Assembly (NCBI GenBank): GCA_002490995.1
Contig: DKVC01000239.1
Location: 3,960 to 11,942 of the forward strand
Length of the DNA: 7,983 nt
Reading direction: 5' to 3'
Origin: Lachnospiraceae bacterium UBA7188
GTDB taxonomy: Bacteria; Bacillota; Clostridia; Lachnospirales; Lachnospiraceae
Numbering within the stretch: position 1 is the first letter of the stretch; each line of letters opens with the position of its first letter. Positions 1 to 7,054 of this stretch are shown here, one piece after another. Position numbers and translations under genes: made by a program. A model generated the notes under the pieces. The model was given only the letters and a program-made list of their open reading frames with translations. It was not told the DNA's origin and made no database searches.

Positions 1-144
1 GCAAGCCATAGTCATTATAATGGCTTTATGACCGCCAGCCATATATGTTCGCCGTAGACAGATTAGTAAATTCTGACGGTCTTTAGTATAAATAAACAGG
101 ATACGTAAAATACATTATTCAGTAGTCAAAGAAAATTATAGCAG
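1..144. other. Unassigned sequence downstream of cas4; no cas1 start
   Basis: In type I-C operons cas1 usually begins within a few bases of the cas4 stop. Here no minus-strand frame gives a Cas1-like amino terminus. The only notable minus-strand ATG is at 42-40 (reading MAGGHKAIIMTMAC to the window edge) and lacks a Shine-Dalgarno sequence. On the plus strand an open frame enters from the left edge and stops at TAG 55-57 (its tail reads ASHSHYNGFMTASHICSP). An imperfect stem follows (CCGT 52-55 with ACGG 76-79, CAGA 59-62 with TCTG 72-75) and then TCTTT, which could be a weak terminator for a convergent gene. I do not recognise either peptide. The stretch could be a mobile-element end or simply an unusual cas4-cas1 spacer. 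Confidence 0.4.
135..143 (-). promoter_or_regulatory. Possible extended -10 promoter just after the cas4 stop
   Basis: On the minus strand TGCTATAAT (143 to 135) is a perfect TGn-TATAAT extended -10, placed immediately after the cas4 stop codon. No good -35 stands 17 bases upstream. The nearest candidate is TTGGAA with a 19-base spacer inside the cas4 end. It could start transcription of whatever lies to the left. The evidence is motif only. Confidence 0.3.
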
Positions 145-819
145 TTATTTCCCGACTGTTTCCAAGGAACCTGACAACATTTCCTCAATATAAGCCGATA
201 CTGGTTTCGCCCGTGTCAGCTTTGGCACACAAATTTCCTTTAATGAACATGCATTGCAGCCCTTCTGGGGCTTTACTTTCGGCGTATGGCCTTTCTCCCA
301 CAGTTCATGCATTTCTCTTGCCATATCGCAGACTCTGGCACGCAGCTGATCCGTAAATTCAACAGTTGTTCTCCGGCGGTTCTCGCCATAGAAAAGGCTG
401 CCGCATGGTATATGACAGGCCAGCATCTCTTCCAGGCATATCGCCTGTGCACATAACTGCACTTCATCCGCCTCATTTTCCTTTGGCAAGCCTTTCTTAT
501 ATTCCACAGGGTAAGGTTCCCAAAGTCCCTCATACGAGAATAGAGAGACGCCGTTTTCAGACTTATGAAATTCTACTACATCACAGATTCCGGACAGTCC
601 CAACTGCGAGGACTTTACGGTAAGCCCTCTGGTAATAAGCAGATTTCCCCGTTTCTCCATCCGCTCCTTATCGTGAGCTACCGCATGAAACAATTGTCCG
701 TCCACAGTTCTTTCATTTTCCGCCCACTGCTGTTCGATATGAATCAGCGCCCATTGCCTTCTGCAAAAACAGAAATGCTGCAAACCGGAAAGCATCAAAT
801 ATTCATCTTCGTTGTACAT
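145..819 (-). CDS. cas4: Cas4, type I-C adaptation RecB-like nuclease with Fe-S cluster
   Basis: This 224-residue protein has normal length for a type I-C Cas4 (formerly Dna2-like, RecB family). Four cysteines fit the iron-sulfur cluster: C19 (in FCFCRRQW) and the C-terminal C188, C191 and C197 (KGCNACSLKEIC). The nuclease core is visible as H45, D80 (GICDVVEF), E106 and K108 (PVEYKKG), followed by the helix QLCAQA. In known I-C systems Cas4 works with Cas1-Cas2 to trim prespacers and select PAM-containing ones. The start at 819 has AGGA about 8 bases upstream. It follows cas7c after 55 bases, so it is probably co-transcribed. What is odd is that no cas1 is visible in the 144 bases after it. 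Family and subtype assignment are firm; activity in this strain depends on a cas1-cas2 that I cannot see. Confidence 0.95.
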   Translation of the reverse strand: MYNEDEYLMLSGLQHFCFCRRQWALIHIEQQWAENERTVDGQLFHAVAHDKERMEKRGNLLITRGLTVKSSQLGLSGICDVVEFHKSENGVSLFSYEGLWEPYPVEYKKGLPKENEADEVQLCAQAICLEEMLACHIPCGSLFYGENRRRTTVEFTDQLRARVCDMAREMHELWEKGHTPKVKPQKGCNACSLKEICVPKLTRAKPVSAYIEEMLSGSLETVGK

Positions 820-850
820 TATTTGTTCCTACTCCATGCATATACAGGCG

Positions 851-959
851 ATTGATTCCTGCTAATATCCCTACTTACATTCCGGCTATAATCTCCGGTT
901 CCAATCCCGCCAGTTTTTCCAACCGAACCTCATAATCTTCTACAGAAGCAGGAATCAAT
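851..959. repeat. 13-bp perfect inverted repeat across the cas7c end
   Basis: ATTGATTCCTGCT (851-863) is the exact reverse complement of AGCAGGAATCAAT (947-959). The left arm lies in the cas7c-cas4 gap and the right arm inside the end of cas7c. In the operon mRNA the arms could pair and close an 83-base loop holding the cas7c stop, possibly shaping mRNA decay between cas7c and cas4. No T-run follows, so this is not an ordinary terminator. Confidence 0.5.
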
Positions 960-1726
960 ACTCCTTCTTTCAACGCAATCTTTAAAGAATCATGCACCTT
1001 AGCTGCAGAATATTGGCCGATTTTATTGTTATGTCTCCACCAATATACAGAAACTACTTCCATGCTGCCGTCCGGTCTTGCCGAAGATGCATCATTAATA
1101 AAAAGCGTACGCAGAGCTTCTTTTAACAATTCTGCATCTTCTTCGGAAAAACCTGTTTTCTCGGCAAGTTGTACATTAATGGACCCCTTCATGCGATACA
1201 GGCCAAATTCCACAAAGTGTTTGGTTCCCATAGTATCAGATCCCTTTTTTTCTCCCGGTTCACTGTTGACACTTTTTGTAATCTGCATACTATTGATATC
1301 AATCGGAGAACAGCTGACTGCCTGATGAATAGACACTGGCCCCCTCACCGGCACGGAAACTCCCTCTTTTTTGTCTTTACCGCTCTTAAATGCAAATACT
1401 TGCCCAAATGTACGGACATCAATCCACTTTTCACATGCCTTTTTCGCATATTCTTCATTTGATTTATAATCTGTAATATTTTTTGCCGCTCTTTCACTTA
1501 ACGAAGTAAAACCATCATCACTGCGTTCTGCAGATTGCACAAAGATATTTTCTCCCATATCCTGTAAACGATTTCTAATCTTTCGCTTCAGGCATACATC
1601 CGATATTTCGCCCTGTCCTGTATAAGTCGTCCTGGGGCGGTTTCCGTTCAAAGGGTCTCCATTGGGATTGGCATTTACTACCTTTATCAATACTGTAAAA
1701 TCAATTTTATTCTGCAAGTTGCTCAT
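875..1726 (-). CDS. cas7c: Cas7c (Csd2), Cascade backbone subunit
   Basis: This 283-residue protein is of the Csd2/Cas7 type I-C family, the subunit that polymerises along the crRNA spacer and forms the effector backbone. Recognisable family segments in order are the N-terminal RRM-like strand with NANPNGDPLNGNRPR (18-32), WIDVRTFGQVFAF (101-113), RGPVSIHQAVS (128-138) and ITKSVN (149-154). The start ATG at 1726 lies inside the cas8c end (20-base overlap). GGAGG sits 9 bases upstream and is provided by the acidic/lysine tail codons of cas8c, so the two are translationally coupled. No truncation or missing segment is seen. In context it binds the crRNA spacer together with Cas5c, Cas8c and Cas11c, and by the same logic would coat the crRNA-like RNA encoded at 7055-7132. 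Confidence 0.96.
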   Translation of the reverse strand: MSNLQNKIDFTVLIKVVNANPNGDPLNGNRPRTTYTGQGEISDVCLKRKIRNRLQDMGENIFVQSAERSDDGFTSLSERAAKNITDYKSNEEYAKKACEKWIDVRTFGQVFAFKSGKDKKEGVSVPVRGPVSIHQAVSCSPIDINSMQITKSVNSEPGEKKGSDTMGTKHFVEFGLYRMKGSINVQLAEKTGFSEEDAELLKEALRTLFINDASSARPDGSMEVVSVYWWRHNNKIGQYSAAKVHDSLKIALKEGVLIPASVEDYEVRLEKLAGLEPEIIAGM

Positions 1727-2105
1727 CCTTTTCTTCCTCCTTTTTGTCGTCCTTTTTCTTGTTTAATTCTGCTCTCTGCAGGTAATATCCCAAGAGATAT
1801 GTCTCACTTAATTCCTGATTCAATACTTTTATATCTTCCGTCTCAAACGCCATAACTATACTGCTGATCAATCCCTTATAATACTCTTTACTTCCCGGTG
1901 CAAGCTTCTGAAAATAGGGATTCAGCATCCCCTCAAGTATCTTCCATGTCTGCATGGGATGATTTACATAGGTTGACTGTAGACGAATCGCATTTGGATC
2001 CCGATATTCTCCTCTGTCATATGTTATCTTTTCCACATGCTCGCACACAGCAAGCAGTCTCCCGAATAGATAGCTTCTGTCGTGATTTTCCAAGTTCAGT
2101 CTCAT
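1707..2105 (-). CDS. cas11c: Cas11c small subunit, internal in-frame start within cas8c
   Basis: An internal ATG at 2105-2103 (Cas8c residue 504, in frame) would give a separate 132-residue protein identical to the Cas8c carboxy end, beginning MRLNLENHDRSYLFGRLLAV. It is preceded by a strong Shine-Dalgarno sequence, AAGGGGAG at 2122-2115, exactly 9 bases from the ATG. Type I-C systems are known to make their small subunit Cas11c this way from the 3' part of cas8c; two copies line the Cascade belly and stabilise the non-target strand. The length, the position at the end of Cas8c, the helical look of the sequence and the DRSYLFGRLLAV start all fit. It is easily missed because it lies wholly inside cas8c. 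Translation from this site is inferred from the ribosome site and family precedent. Confidence 0.82.
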   Translation of the reverse strand: MRLNLENHDRSYLFGRLLAVCEHVEKITYDRGEYRDPNAIRLQSTYVNHPMQTWKILEGMLNPYFQKLAPGSKEYYKGLISSIVMAFETEDIKVLNQELSETYLLGYYLQRAELNKKKDDKKEEEKDEQLAE

Positions 2106-3614
2106 CTCTCTTATCTCCCCTTCCTTATGCCTTTTTTCGTAATAATATTTACTGATTAATGCACAGGCCGTAGACAGCACACTTTCTCTGTTTATACTGG
2201 AATACGCCATCGGAGTGGATGCTCTGAACTTCAAAGCATGTACAATGTCATAAGGTACAGGCTGATGTTCAATCATACATTTTACCAGACGCTGTGTCTG
2301 TTCCTTAAGCACTTTGTCCTCAACTTCAATGGAGCTTTTCTCCCCCTGTTTTCGCTCCCTTCCAAAAGCGCATTTTATAATTCTCTGAAATGTAGGCATT
2401 TCCTCCGCATAGTATGGCCGTTTCTGGGGTGTAAACTTCAGGAAATACCAGCTGCAGGTTTCTCCCCAATATAAAATCCTGTCCAGGAAATCCGATGCAG
2501 CCAATTCATGATAATAGGTAACGGAAAGCCGCCCTGTTGTAGCAGCATCCAGACCCATGACGATTACGGAGTCTACATTATCGAACTGATCCTTATATCC
2601 CTGAAAGGTCTTTAGCAATTTTTTTCGATAAGGTATCTCCAAATTGAGTTCTTCTGTGTCTTCTTCCCCATCCTCCATGCCAAATTCTCCAAATACACTG
2701 GGAACTCTCTTTCCCTGCGGATTCCAGCAAATAAATGTCCGTTTGTCCTTCTTGCCGATTGACACGCCCTGCTTCTTTGCCAGCCACGTCAAAGCACTAT
2801 GAACCTTTTGCGACGCTTCATAGCTCAGCGCGCATGCCTGCTCTGCATTTTGAAACCTTCCTCTGTAGGTATATCCCTGATTATCATTTGCAGATACCAG
2901 CTTCGCCCCGTAATCCGAAGCTACAATTCCCTTGGGATGATTGACTGAAATCGCTCTCTCCTCGCCCTGAAAATAACAGATATCCTTCTTTCCCGGCTGC
3001 GCTTCCAAATAATATCTGGTATATGCTTTTATTAATGAACTGTCTTCCCAAGTACAGTCTGTGTCCTGTCCATCCCCTTGCACCTTAAATCTGACTAACA
3101 CTTTTTCATAAGGCTGGCCATTAATCTTCTGTTCATCGAAGGCTCCGTCTTCTTTTAACCCGATCAATCCTGCTTTTATCAAATCAGAAATTGTTTCTTT
3201 TTGAGAAAGATATTGGCACACTGCCTTCACTTTGGGATGAGAATACTGAGACTCTGCCCATTTTTTCAAGTTCTCCCTATACAGCTGAAATTTGCATTCT
3301 GCGCTCTTTTTCTCCTTCTCACTTTTGCAGTATGCAGCATAGTCTCCCGCTATGTAAGAAAGTGTATCGCTCAACGGATGAGGTGCTGCTCCAGAACTCC
3401 TACCCGCAGAGGCTTCTGTCACAGGAATCAATGTAGCCGCCTTGTCCTTTTCTATTGCGCTGGTGGCATTCTTGAAATTCCCATCTGTGTCCAGAGTAAT
3501 TTCAATCTGCGCATTGGCATACATATGCGCTATCGGTGTAATCTGCACTTCATCCTTACCCTGTCTGCCAATATTATTTTCATATGTCGCAACAAGCTGT
3601 TTCATCCATGACAT
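1707..3614 (-). CDS. cas8c: Cas8c (Csd1), Cascade large subunit
   Basis: This 635-residue protein is the type I-C large subunit, which recognises the PAM and opens target DNA. The Csd1 hallmark AAPHPLSDTLSYIAGDY is at residues 76-92, after an N-terminal segment MSWMKQLVATYENN typical of the family. The carboxy part (504-635) is also made separately as Cas11c. The start ATG at 3614 overlaps the cas5c end by 13 bases; AGGAGGGG lies about 11 bases upstream, so M1 is preferred over M4, which would be too far away. The extreme C terminus is a lysine/glutamate tail (NKKKDDKKEEEKDEQLAE), whose purine-rich codons also supply the cas7c ribosome site. Length is in the usual range of roughly 570-640. 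The gene appears intact. Confidence 0.96.
   Translation of the reverse strand: MSWMKQLVATYENNIGRQGKDEVQITPIAHMYANAQIEITLDTDGNFKNATSAIEKDKAATLIPVTEASAGRSSGAAPHPLSDTLSYIAGDYAAYCKSEKEKKSAECKFQLYRENLKKWAESQYSHPKVKAVCQYLSQKETISDLIKAGLIGLKEDGAFDEQKINGQPYEKVLVRFKVQGDGQDTDCTWEDSSLIKAYTRYYLEAQPGKKDICYFQGEERAISVNHPKGIVASDYGAKLVSANDNQGYTYRGRFQNAEQACALSYEASQKVHSALTWLAKKQGVSIGKKDKRTFICWNPQGKRVPSVFGEFGMEDGEEDTEELNLEIPYRKKLLKTFQGYKDQFDNVDSVIVMGLDAATTGRLSVTYYHELAASDFLDRILYWGETCSWYFLKFTPQKRPYYAEEMPTFQRIIKCAFGRERKQGEKSSIEVEDKVLKEQTQRLVKCMIEHQPVPYDIVHALKFRASTPMAYSSINRESVLSTACALISKYYYEKRHKEGEIREMRLNLENHDRSYLFGRLLAVCEHVEKITYDRGEYRDPNAIRLQSTYVNHPMQTWKILEGMLNPYFQKLAPGSKEYYKGLISSIVMAFETEDIKVLNQELSETYLLGYYLQRAELNKKKDDKKEEEKDEQLAE
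2115..2122 (-). promoter_or_regulatory. Internal ribosome binding site for cas11c
   Basis: AAGGGGAG on the minus strand (2122 to 2115) lies within the cas8c coding sequence, 9 bases before the in-frame ATG at 2105. It is the signal that decides the Cas11c start. Confidence 0.75.
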
Positions 3615-4339
3615 CTATTTTCTAACCCCTCCTCTTCAATCACCGTAAAATTCCCGGATTCCTCATCAAACCTTTTCACGTTCATTTCCCGGATTGGCCT
3701 GTGAATACACTCCCACGGCGGCAGGAAGGTAATGATTCCCTTTTTCATGACCGCCTGCCACAGCCTCACACTCATTTTTCCTCTGGTCTCTTCCGAATAA
3801 GCCTCGTCTGCATAAGTAATCCCATGATACATCATCCCGAAGCTAATCTCCGGTGTATCGTCATAAGCGCCTTTTCCCTCACCAAATACACAGGGGGTCA
3901 CATATCCCTGGCACTCTCTGGTTCCCAGGAAAATATCTCTTCTGCCGCCCCCTTCAATCATTCTTTTTGCAATATTATGATGTTTATTCTCGTTGCGGTC
4001 CTTTTCCAGCTCAGGACGGTTCTCATTCCAGATAAAATGTGCCCTGACCTGATATCTGCAGTTTTTCAGATAAGTATAATAAGACAAATCATTGCCGTCA
4101 CAATAATACTTAATTGGACGTATTCCCTTCGTCTCTGTTTGAATTGGGTTCACAATGCGCACCGCATCTATGATCCAAATGAGCGTTGGTTTCCAATAAA
4201 CGCTATGAAGAATACCTTTCAACGCTTCATAGGTAGGAACCTGATAGGTAAATTTCTCCCCACCCACCCTGGTAATCGGATCCGCAAATAATCCATAATC
4301 CCCATACACTTCAAACTCCACTGAATTTCTATACTTCAT
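3602..4339 (-). CDS. cas5c: Cas5c (Cas5d), crRNA-processing endoribonuclease and Cascade subunit
   Basis: This 245-residue Cas5 of the type I-C kind cuts CRISPR transcripts at the 3' base of the repeat hairpin, leaves an 11-base 5' handle and stays bound to it in Cascade; I-C systems have no Cas6. The N-terminal RRM fold and VPTYEALKGIL (34-44) are typical. The residues described as catalytic in Bacillus halodurans Cas5d (Tyr46, Lys116, His117) appear to correspond to Y48 in SVYWKP and K119-H120 in NENKHHNIAKRM. The GGGRRDIFLGTRECQGYV segment is also family-typical. The start at 4339 has AAGGAG 7 bases upstream. The gene follows cas3 after 92 bases, a gap that carries a likely internal promoter, and overlaps cas8c by 13 bases. 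The same enzyme would be expected to cut the crRNA-like RNA at 7070/7071. Confidence 0.96.
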   Translation of the reverse strand: MKYRNSVEFEVYGDYGLFADPITRVGGEKFTYQVPTYEALKGILHSVYWKPTLIWIIDAVRIVNPIQTETKGIRPIKYYCDGNDLSYYTYLKNCRYQVRAHFIWNENRPELEKDRNENKHHNIAKRMIEGGGRRDIFLGTRECQGYVTPCVFGEGKGAYDDTPEISFGMMYHGITYADEAYSEETRGKMSVRLWQAVMKKGIITFLPPWECIHRPIREMNVKRFDEESGNFTVIEEEGLENRCHG

Positions 4340-4389
4340 CTGCCTTCTCCTTGCATCACTTCAATTACGGTTGTCCTGTTGACTCTTTG

Positions 4390-4418
4390 ATGATAACATA
4401 AATATGGTTTGACTACAA
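4390..4418 (-). promoter_or_regulatory. Likely internal promoter for cas5c-cas8c-cas7c-cas4
   Basis: In the 92-base gap between cas3 and cas5c the minus strand has TTGTAG (4418-4413), a 17-base spacer and TATCAT (4395-4390), five of six matches to TATAAT. TG sits one base before the hexamer, so this is also an extended -10. Transcription would start near 4383, about 44 bases before the cas5c ATG. It would let Cascade be made independently of the cas3 promoter. Confidence 0.5.
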
Positions 4419-4431
4419 CGCATGGTTTATT

Positions 4432-6918
4432 CTACAAAACATAATTCTTTACCGGCTGCTCTTCCAGTACTGTTAATCCCAGCTTATCATCATAAGCCTG
4501 TCCATCCAATACCAGAATCCTGTCATCAAATATACGCTCCAGCATCCCTGCCTGATCCAGCTTTCTCCTTTGCCATTCATATATACTGACGGTATACTTT
4601 TTAATCTCCTGTATGATATCGCCGAATTTTTCTATGTCAAATCGCTCTTTCTGCATTTCCTTCAGCCGCTCAATCCAATACTTTCCCTCTTTATAAGGTA
4701 CTATAATATCAATTGTATCCTCTTCAAAAACTTTAAATTCCCTGCCAATCGTTTTCAATGGCTGATGCAAAATATATTTTCTGTTTTCTTCATTTTCTGC
4801 ACTGCCATTATAATTGGACAAAAGATCTGCAAGGTAAAATGTCGTCCCGCAATCACTGATCGGATACTTCACCTCACTTCCCGTTTCCTGAAATAAATAT
4901 CTATAAAACTGACGGGTAGCCCATTCTCCAATCAGGGAATTTTCCGTCACAGTTTCTTCCTGAGCAGTTATTTCCTTCTCCATATTATTCAGGTCTTCTA
5001 TCACTCTTCGGGTACTGTTCTGCGCATTCTTGATTTCCCGCAGCATACTCAGATTTTCATCTTTTAAATGAATCAGATATACTTTTCCCGTCTTTCCATA
5101 CTCGTTGCTGCGATTGCATCTTCCGGCAGCCTGTGCCAGATTATCCACACCAGCCAGAATTCGTACGACACATTCAAAGGAAATATCCACCCCGGCCTCA
5201 ATCAGCTGAGTGGAAATGCAGATGCATCTTTCTGTATCGCCATTTCTTGGTGCTGTCTGCTGCAGCTTTACCAAATTACTTTTCAGTCCTTCTAATTCTT
5301 CCATTCTATGTTTCTGGCACATCGCCGTTGACAGATGAAAAATATCACACCCCATAGCTTCTGCCGTTTCCTGCAGTCTTGTATACAAATTTTTCGCTTG
5401 TGCTTTTGTATTGCATATTACCAGAAGCGATACATGCTGTTCCACCAATTGTTCACAAAACTCTGTACACTGATCCCAATCCATGCCATAAGGATCCGTC
5501 CGGTCAATAATCTCCGCCCGCCGAAATACCTGAAGCTGCGCCGGATTTAAACATACCAGGTCCGGATTATCCGCCAGATGCATGGACCATTTTAATTCCT
5601 CAAAGCAAGGCTGCGTAGCCGATGAAAGAACAATAGATGCATTACAATACTGCCGTAAAAAATTCATGGCCATGTTAAACATCACAGTCATTTTCCCGGG
5701 CAATGACTGAACTTCATCAATCACAATAACACTGTCGCATAACGCCTGAAACCTGCCTATGGCAGCCGTTTGATGAGAAAACAGTATATTCAACAGTTGC
5801 ACCAGGGTAGATACGACTATGGGTGAGTCCCAGCTTTCCCTCAGAAATTCGCATATTTGTGCTAAATCATCATCCTCTGCTCCCCTGCTTTTTTCTGCCT
5901 CCCTTACCACATTAGAGTGGTGCTCCAGAACTTCTTTCCCCTCCGGAATATACTCCCGTATCACCTTTGCATTTTGATCAAGAACACTCAGCAATGGGAT
6001 AATAAAGATAATTCTCTTTTTATGATATTTTTCTGCATGTGCCAAAGCGTACCTTAAAGTGCACAAGGTTTTGCCGGCCCCTGTAGGCACATTAAGCCGA
6101 TAAATTCCTTCGCTTCTCTCTGCTGCCTCCAAACACTGTCTGGAGATATCACTTCTGACTTTATTTAACAGGGAAGAAGAGTCAAATTTCGATATTTGGG
6201 CTTCAAAATACTCTTTTCTATACGTCCATCCCAAATCCGGCTTCCGCACCTGACAGCTTTTCTTCTGCGTCATGAATTCACAGGTATCCCTCCGGTCTCC
6301 ATAAATCACTGCCGAAAGAACCAGCCTTACCAACATACTGATCTGAAAAAACACCTTTGCGCCAGCTTTAGATCCGTACTCATTTCTGGCTTCCTTAAAA
6401 AAATCCTCCACTTCTTTTACCGCTTTGTAAAAGTATTCCTCTATAACATTTTCCTGCACAACCTGAGAAAAAAAATTTCGGACAGACTCTTCGTAACCTA
6501 TTTCTTCTCTGTCTTTCTGAAGTCGGTATGAAAAGCCGTTTTTCCCCTCCAAATCAGTGCAGTCAAACGTCCCATGATGAGCTCCGATAGCATAACCAAT
6601 AATTTCACAGGTAAGTTTCTCCCATTTTGTTGATTCTTCTCTGTGAAACTTTTCAAATAACAAAATCACACCTGCAAAGGTATGATTTACTGTCCCCCTT
6701 TTTACATCCTCCCCTTGAAATGCTGCCTCCAGGTAATTTCTATATTCTTCCTTAGCTTTCCCTGCGTCGTGCAGAATCCCTGCCAGATATACCGTATTAT
6801 AAAGCTTAGCTTCTCCAATACTTCCAACCGCATACTCAGCAGTATCAACACAATGCGCTTTTAAGCTCTGTTCTTTCCTTTCGCCATCTAAACTCGTCAA
6901 ATGCGCTATACACTTCAT
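4432..6918 (-). CDS. cas3: Cas3, HD nuclease and superfamily 2 helicase
   Basis: This 828-residue protein is the type I effector nuclease-helicase, recruited by Cascade to degrade target DNA. The N-terminal HD domain shows H22, H50-D51 (GILHDAGK), H79 (VNHTFAG) and H114-H115 (GAHHGTFD). Helicase motifs follow: Walker A PTGAGKT (278-284), DEVQ (401-404), SAT (433-435), STQLIEAGVDIS and QAAGRCNR (596-603). All key residues are present, so it looks active. I start it at ATG 6918: AAAAGGGG (6935-6928) stands 9 bases upstream and the family start MKCIAHLTSLDGE fits. A longer frame opens at TTG 6999, but that TTG is the -35 box of the promoter and cannot be translated. cas3 is the first gene of the operon, and its 5' leader carries the predicted target of the crRNA-like RNA at 7055-7132. 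Confidence 0.96.
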   Translation of the reverse strand: MKCIAHLTSLDGERKEQSLKAHCVDTAEYAVGSIGEAKLYNTVYLAGILHDAGKAKEEYRNYLEAAFQGEDVKRGTVNHTFAGVILLFEKFHREESTKWEKLTCEIIGYAIGAHHGTFDCTDLEGKNGFSYRLQKDREEIGYEESVRNFFSQVVQENVIEEYFYKAVKEVEDFFKEARNEYGSKAGAKVFFQISMLVRLVLSAVIYGDRRDTCEFMTQKKSCQVRKPDLGWTYRKEYFEAQISKFDSSSLLNKVRSDISRQCLEAAERSEGIYRLNVPTGAGKTLCTLRYALAHAEKYHKKRIIFIIPLLSVLDQNAKVIREYIPEGKEVLEHHSNVVREAEKSRGAEDDDLAQICEFLRESWDSPIVVSTLVQLLNILFSHQTAAIGRFQALCDSVIVIDEVQSLPGKMTVMFNMAMNFLRQYCNASIVLSSATQPCFEELKWSMHLADNPDLVCLNPAQLQVFRRAEIIDRTDPYGMDWDQCTEFCEQLVEQHVSLLVICNTKAQAKNLYTRLQETAEAMGCDIFHLSTAMCQKHRMEELEGLKSNLVKLQQTAPRNGDTERCICISTQLIEAGVDISFECVVRILAGVDNLAQAAGRCNRSNEYGKTGKVYLIHLKDENLSMLREIKNAQNSTRRVIEDLNNMEKEITAQEETVTENSLIGEWATRQFYRYLFQETGSEVKYPISDCGTTFYLADLLSNYNGSAENEENRKYILHQPLKTIGREFKVFEEDTIDIIVPYKEGKYWIERLKEMQKERFDIEKFGDIIQEIKKYTVSIYEWQRRKLDQAGMLERIFDDRILVLDGQAYDDKLGLTVLEEQPVKNYVL

Positions 6919-6927
6919 TACATTCAT

Positions 6928-6935
6928 CCCCTTTT
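6928..6935 (-). promoter_or_regulatory. cas3 ribosome binding site, fixes the start at 6918
   Basis: AAAAGGGG (6935 to 6928, minus) directly abuts an ATG at 6927, which is too close to use, and lies 9 bases from the ATG at 6918, the normal distance. It therefore selects 6918 over the upstream starts at 6927, 6945 and 6999. Confidence 0.75.
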
Positions 6936-6940
6936 GGAAC

Positions 6941-6958
6941 TTCATTGTTAATGCAATT
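6941..6958 (+). promoter_or_regulatory. Predicted CreR/Cascade operator: TTC PAM plus seed protospacer in the cas3 leader
   Basis: TTC (6941-6943) is the type I-C PAM. It is followed by ATTGTTAATGC (6944-6954), identical to the first 11 bases of the pseudo-spacer at 7082-7092. Position 12 differs (A here, T in the pseudo-spacer), then positions 13-15 (ATT) match again, giving 14 of 15. In type I effectors every sixth crRNA base (6, 12, ...) is flipped out and unpaired, so the one mismatch should cost little. A Cascade bound here would cover roughly 6941 to the mid 6970s, overlapping the predicted transcription start (about 6964) and reaching the -10 box of the cas3 promoter. The sequences are seen; repression is inferred. 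Confidence 0.75.
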
Positions 6959-6970
6959 AATTTAGAATAT

Positions 6971-6999
6971 ATGTTACTGTATTCTTTTAGATTTGTCAA
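6971..6999 (-). promoter_or_regulatory. Main cas operon promoter
   Basis: The minus strand carries a perfect -35 TTGACA (6999-6994), a 17-base spacer and -10 TAACAT (6976-6971), with AT-rich DNA upstream that could act as an UP element. The predicted start is near 6964, giving a leader of about 46 bases before the cas3 ATG at 6918. The predicted CreR target lies just downstream of the -10. Confidence 0.75.
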
Positions 7000-7019
7000 C
7001 GATAAATCAAAAATTTCTC

Positions 7020-7048
7020 TTGAAAAATATATCTAAATCGCCTAAACT
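7020..7048 (+). promoter_or_regulatory. Divergent promoter for the crRNA-like RNA (creR)
   Basis: On the plus strand TTGAAA (7020-7025), 17 bases, then TAAACT (7043-7048). Seven bases further is about 7055, the G of the pseudo-repeat's GTCGC, so the RNA would start on the repeat itself. The -35 lies 20 bases from the -35 of the cas promoter, back to back. The -10 matches consensus at four of six positions. Confidence 0.6.
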
Positions 7049-7054
7049 ATTTAT

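Noticed and set aside
3701..4291. 196-codon plus-strand frame opposite cas5c
   Set aside because: Antisense shadow of cas5c with no ribosome site and no recognisable features.
6944..6960. The repeated ATTGTTAATGC (with a TTAAT-GCA-ATTAA palindrome at the cas3 site) as a protein operator
   Set aside because: The palindrome is not kept in the second copy (7082-7096), whereas the repeat handle before one copy and the TTC before the other fit RNA-guided binding. Not fully excluded.
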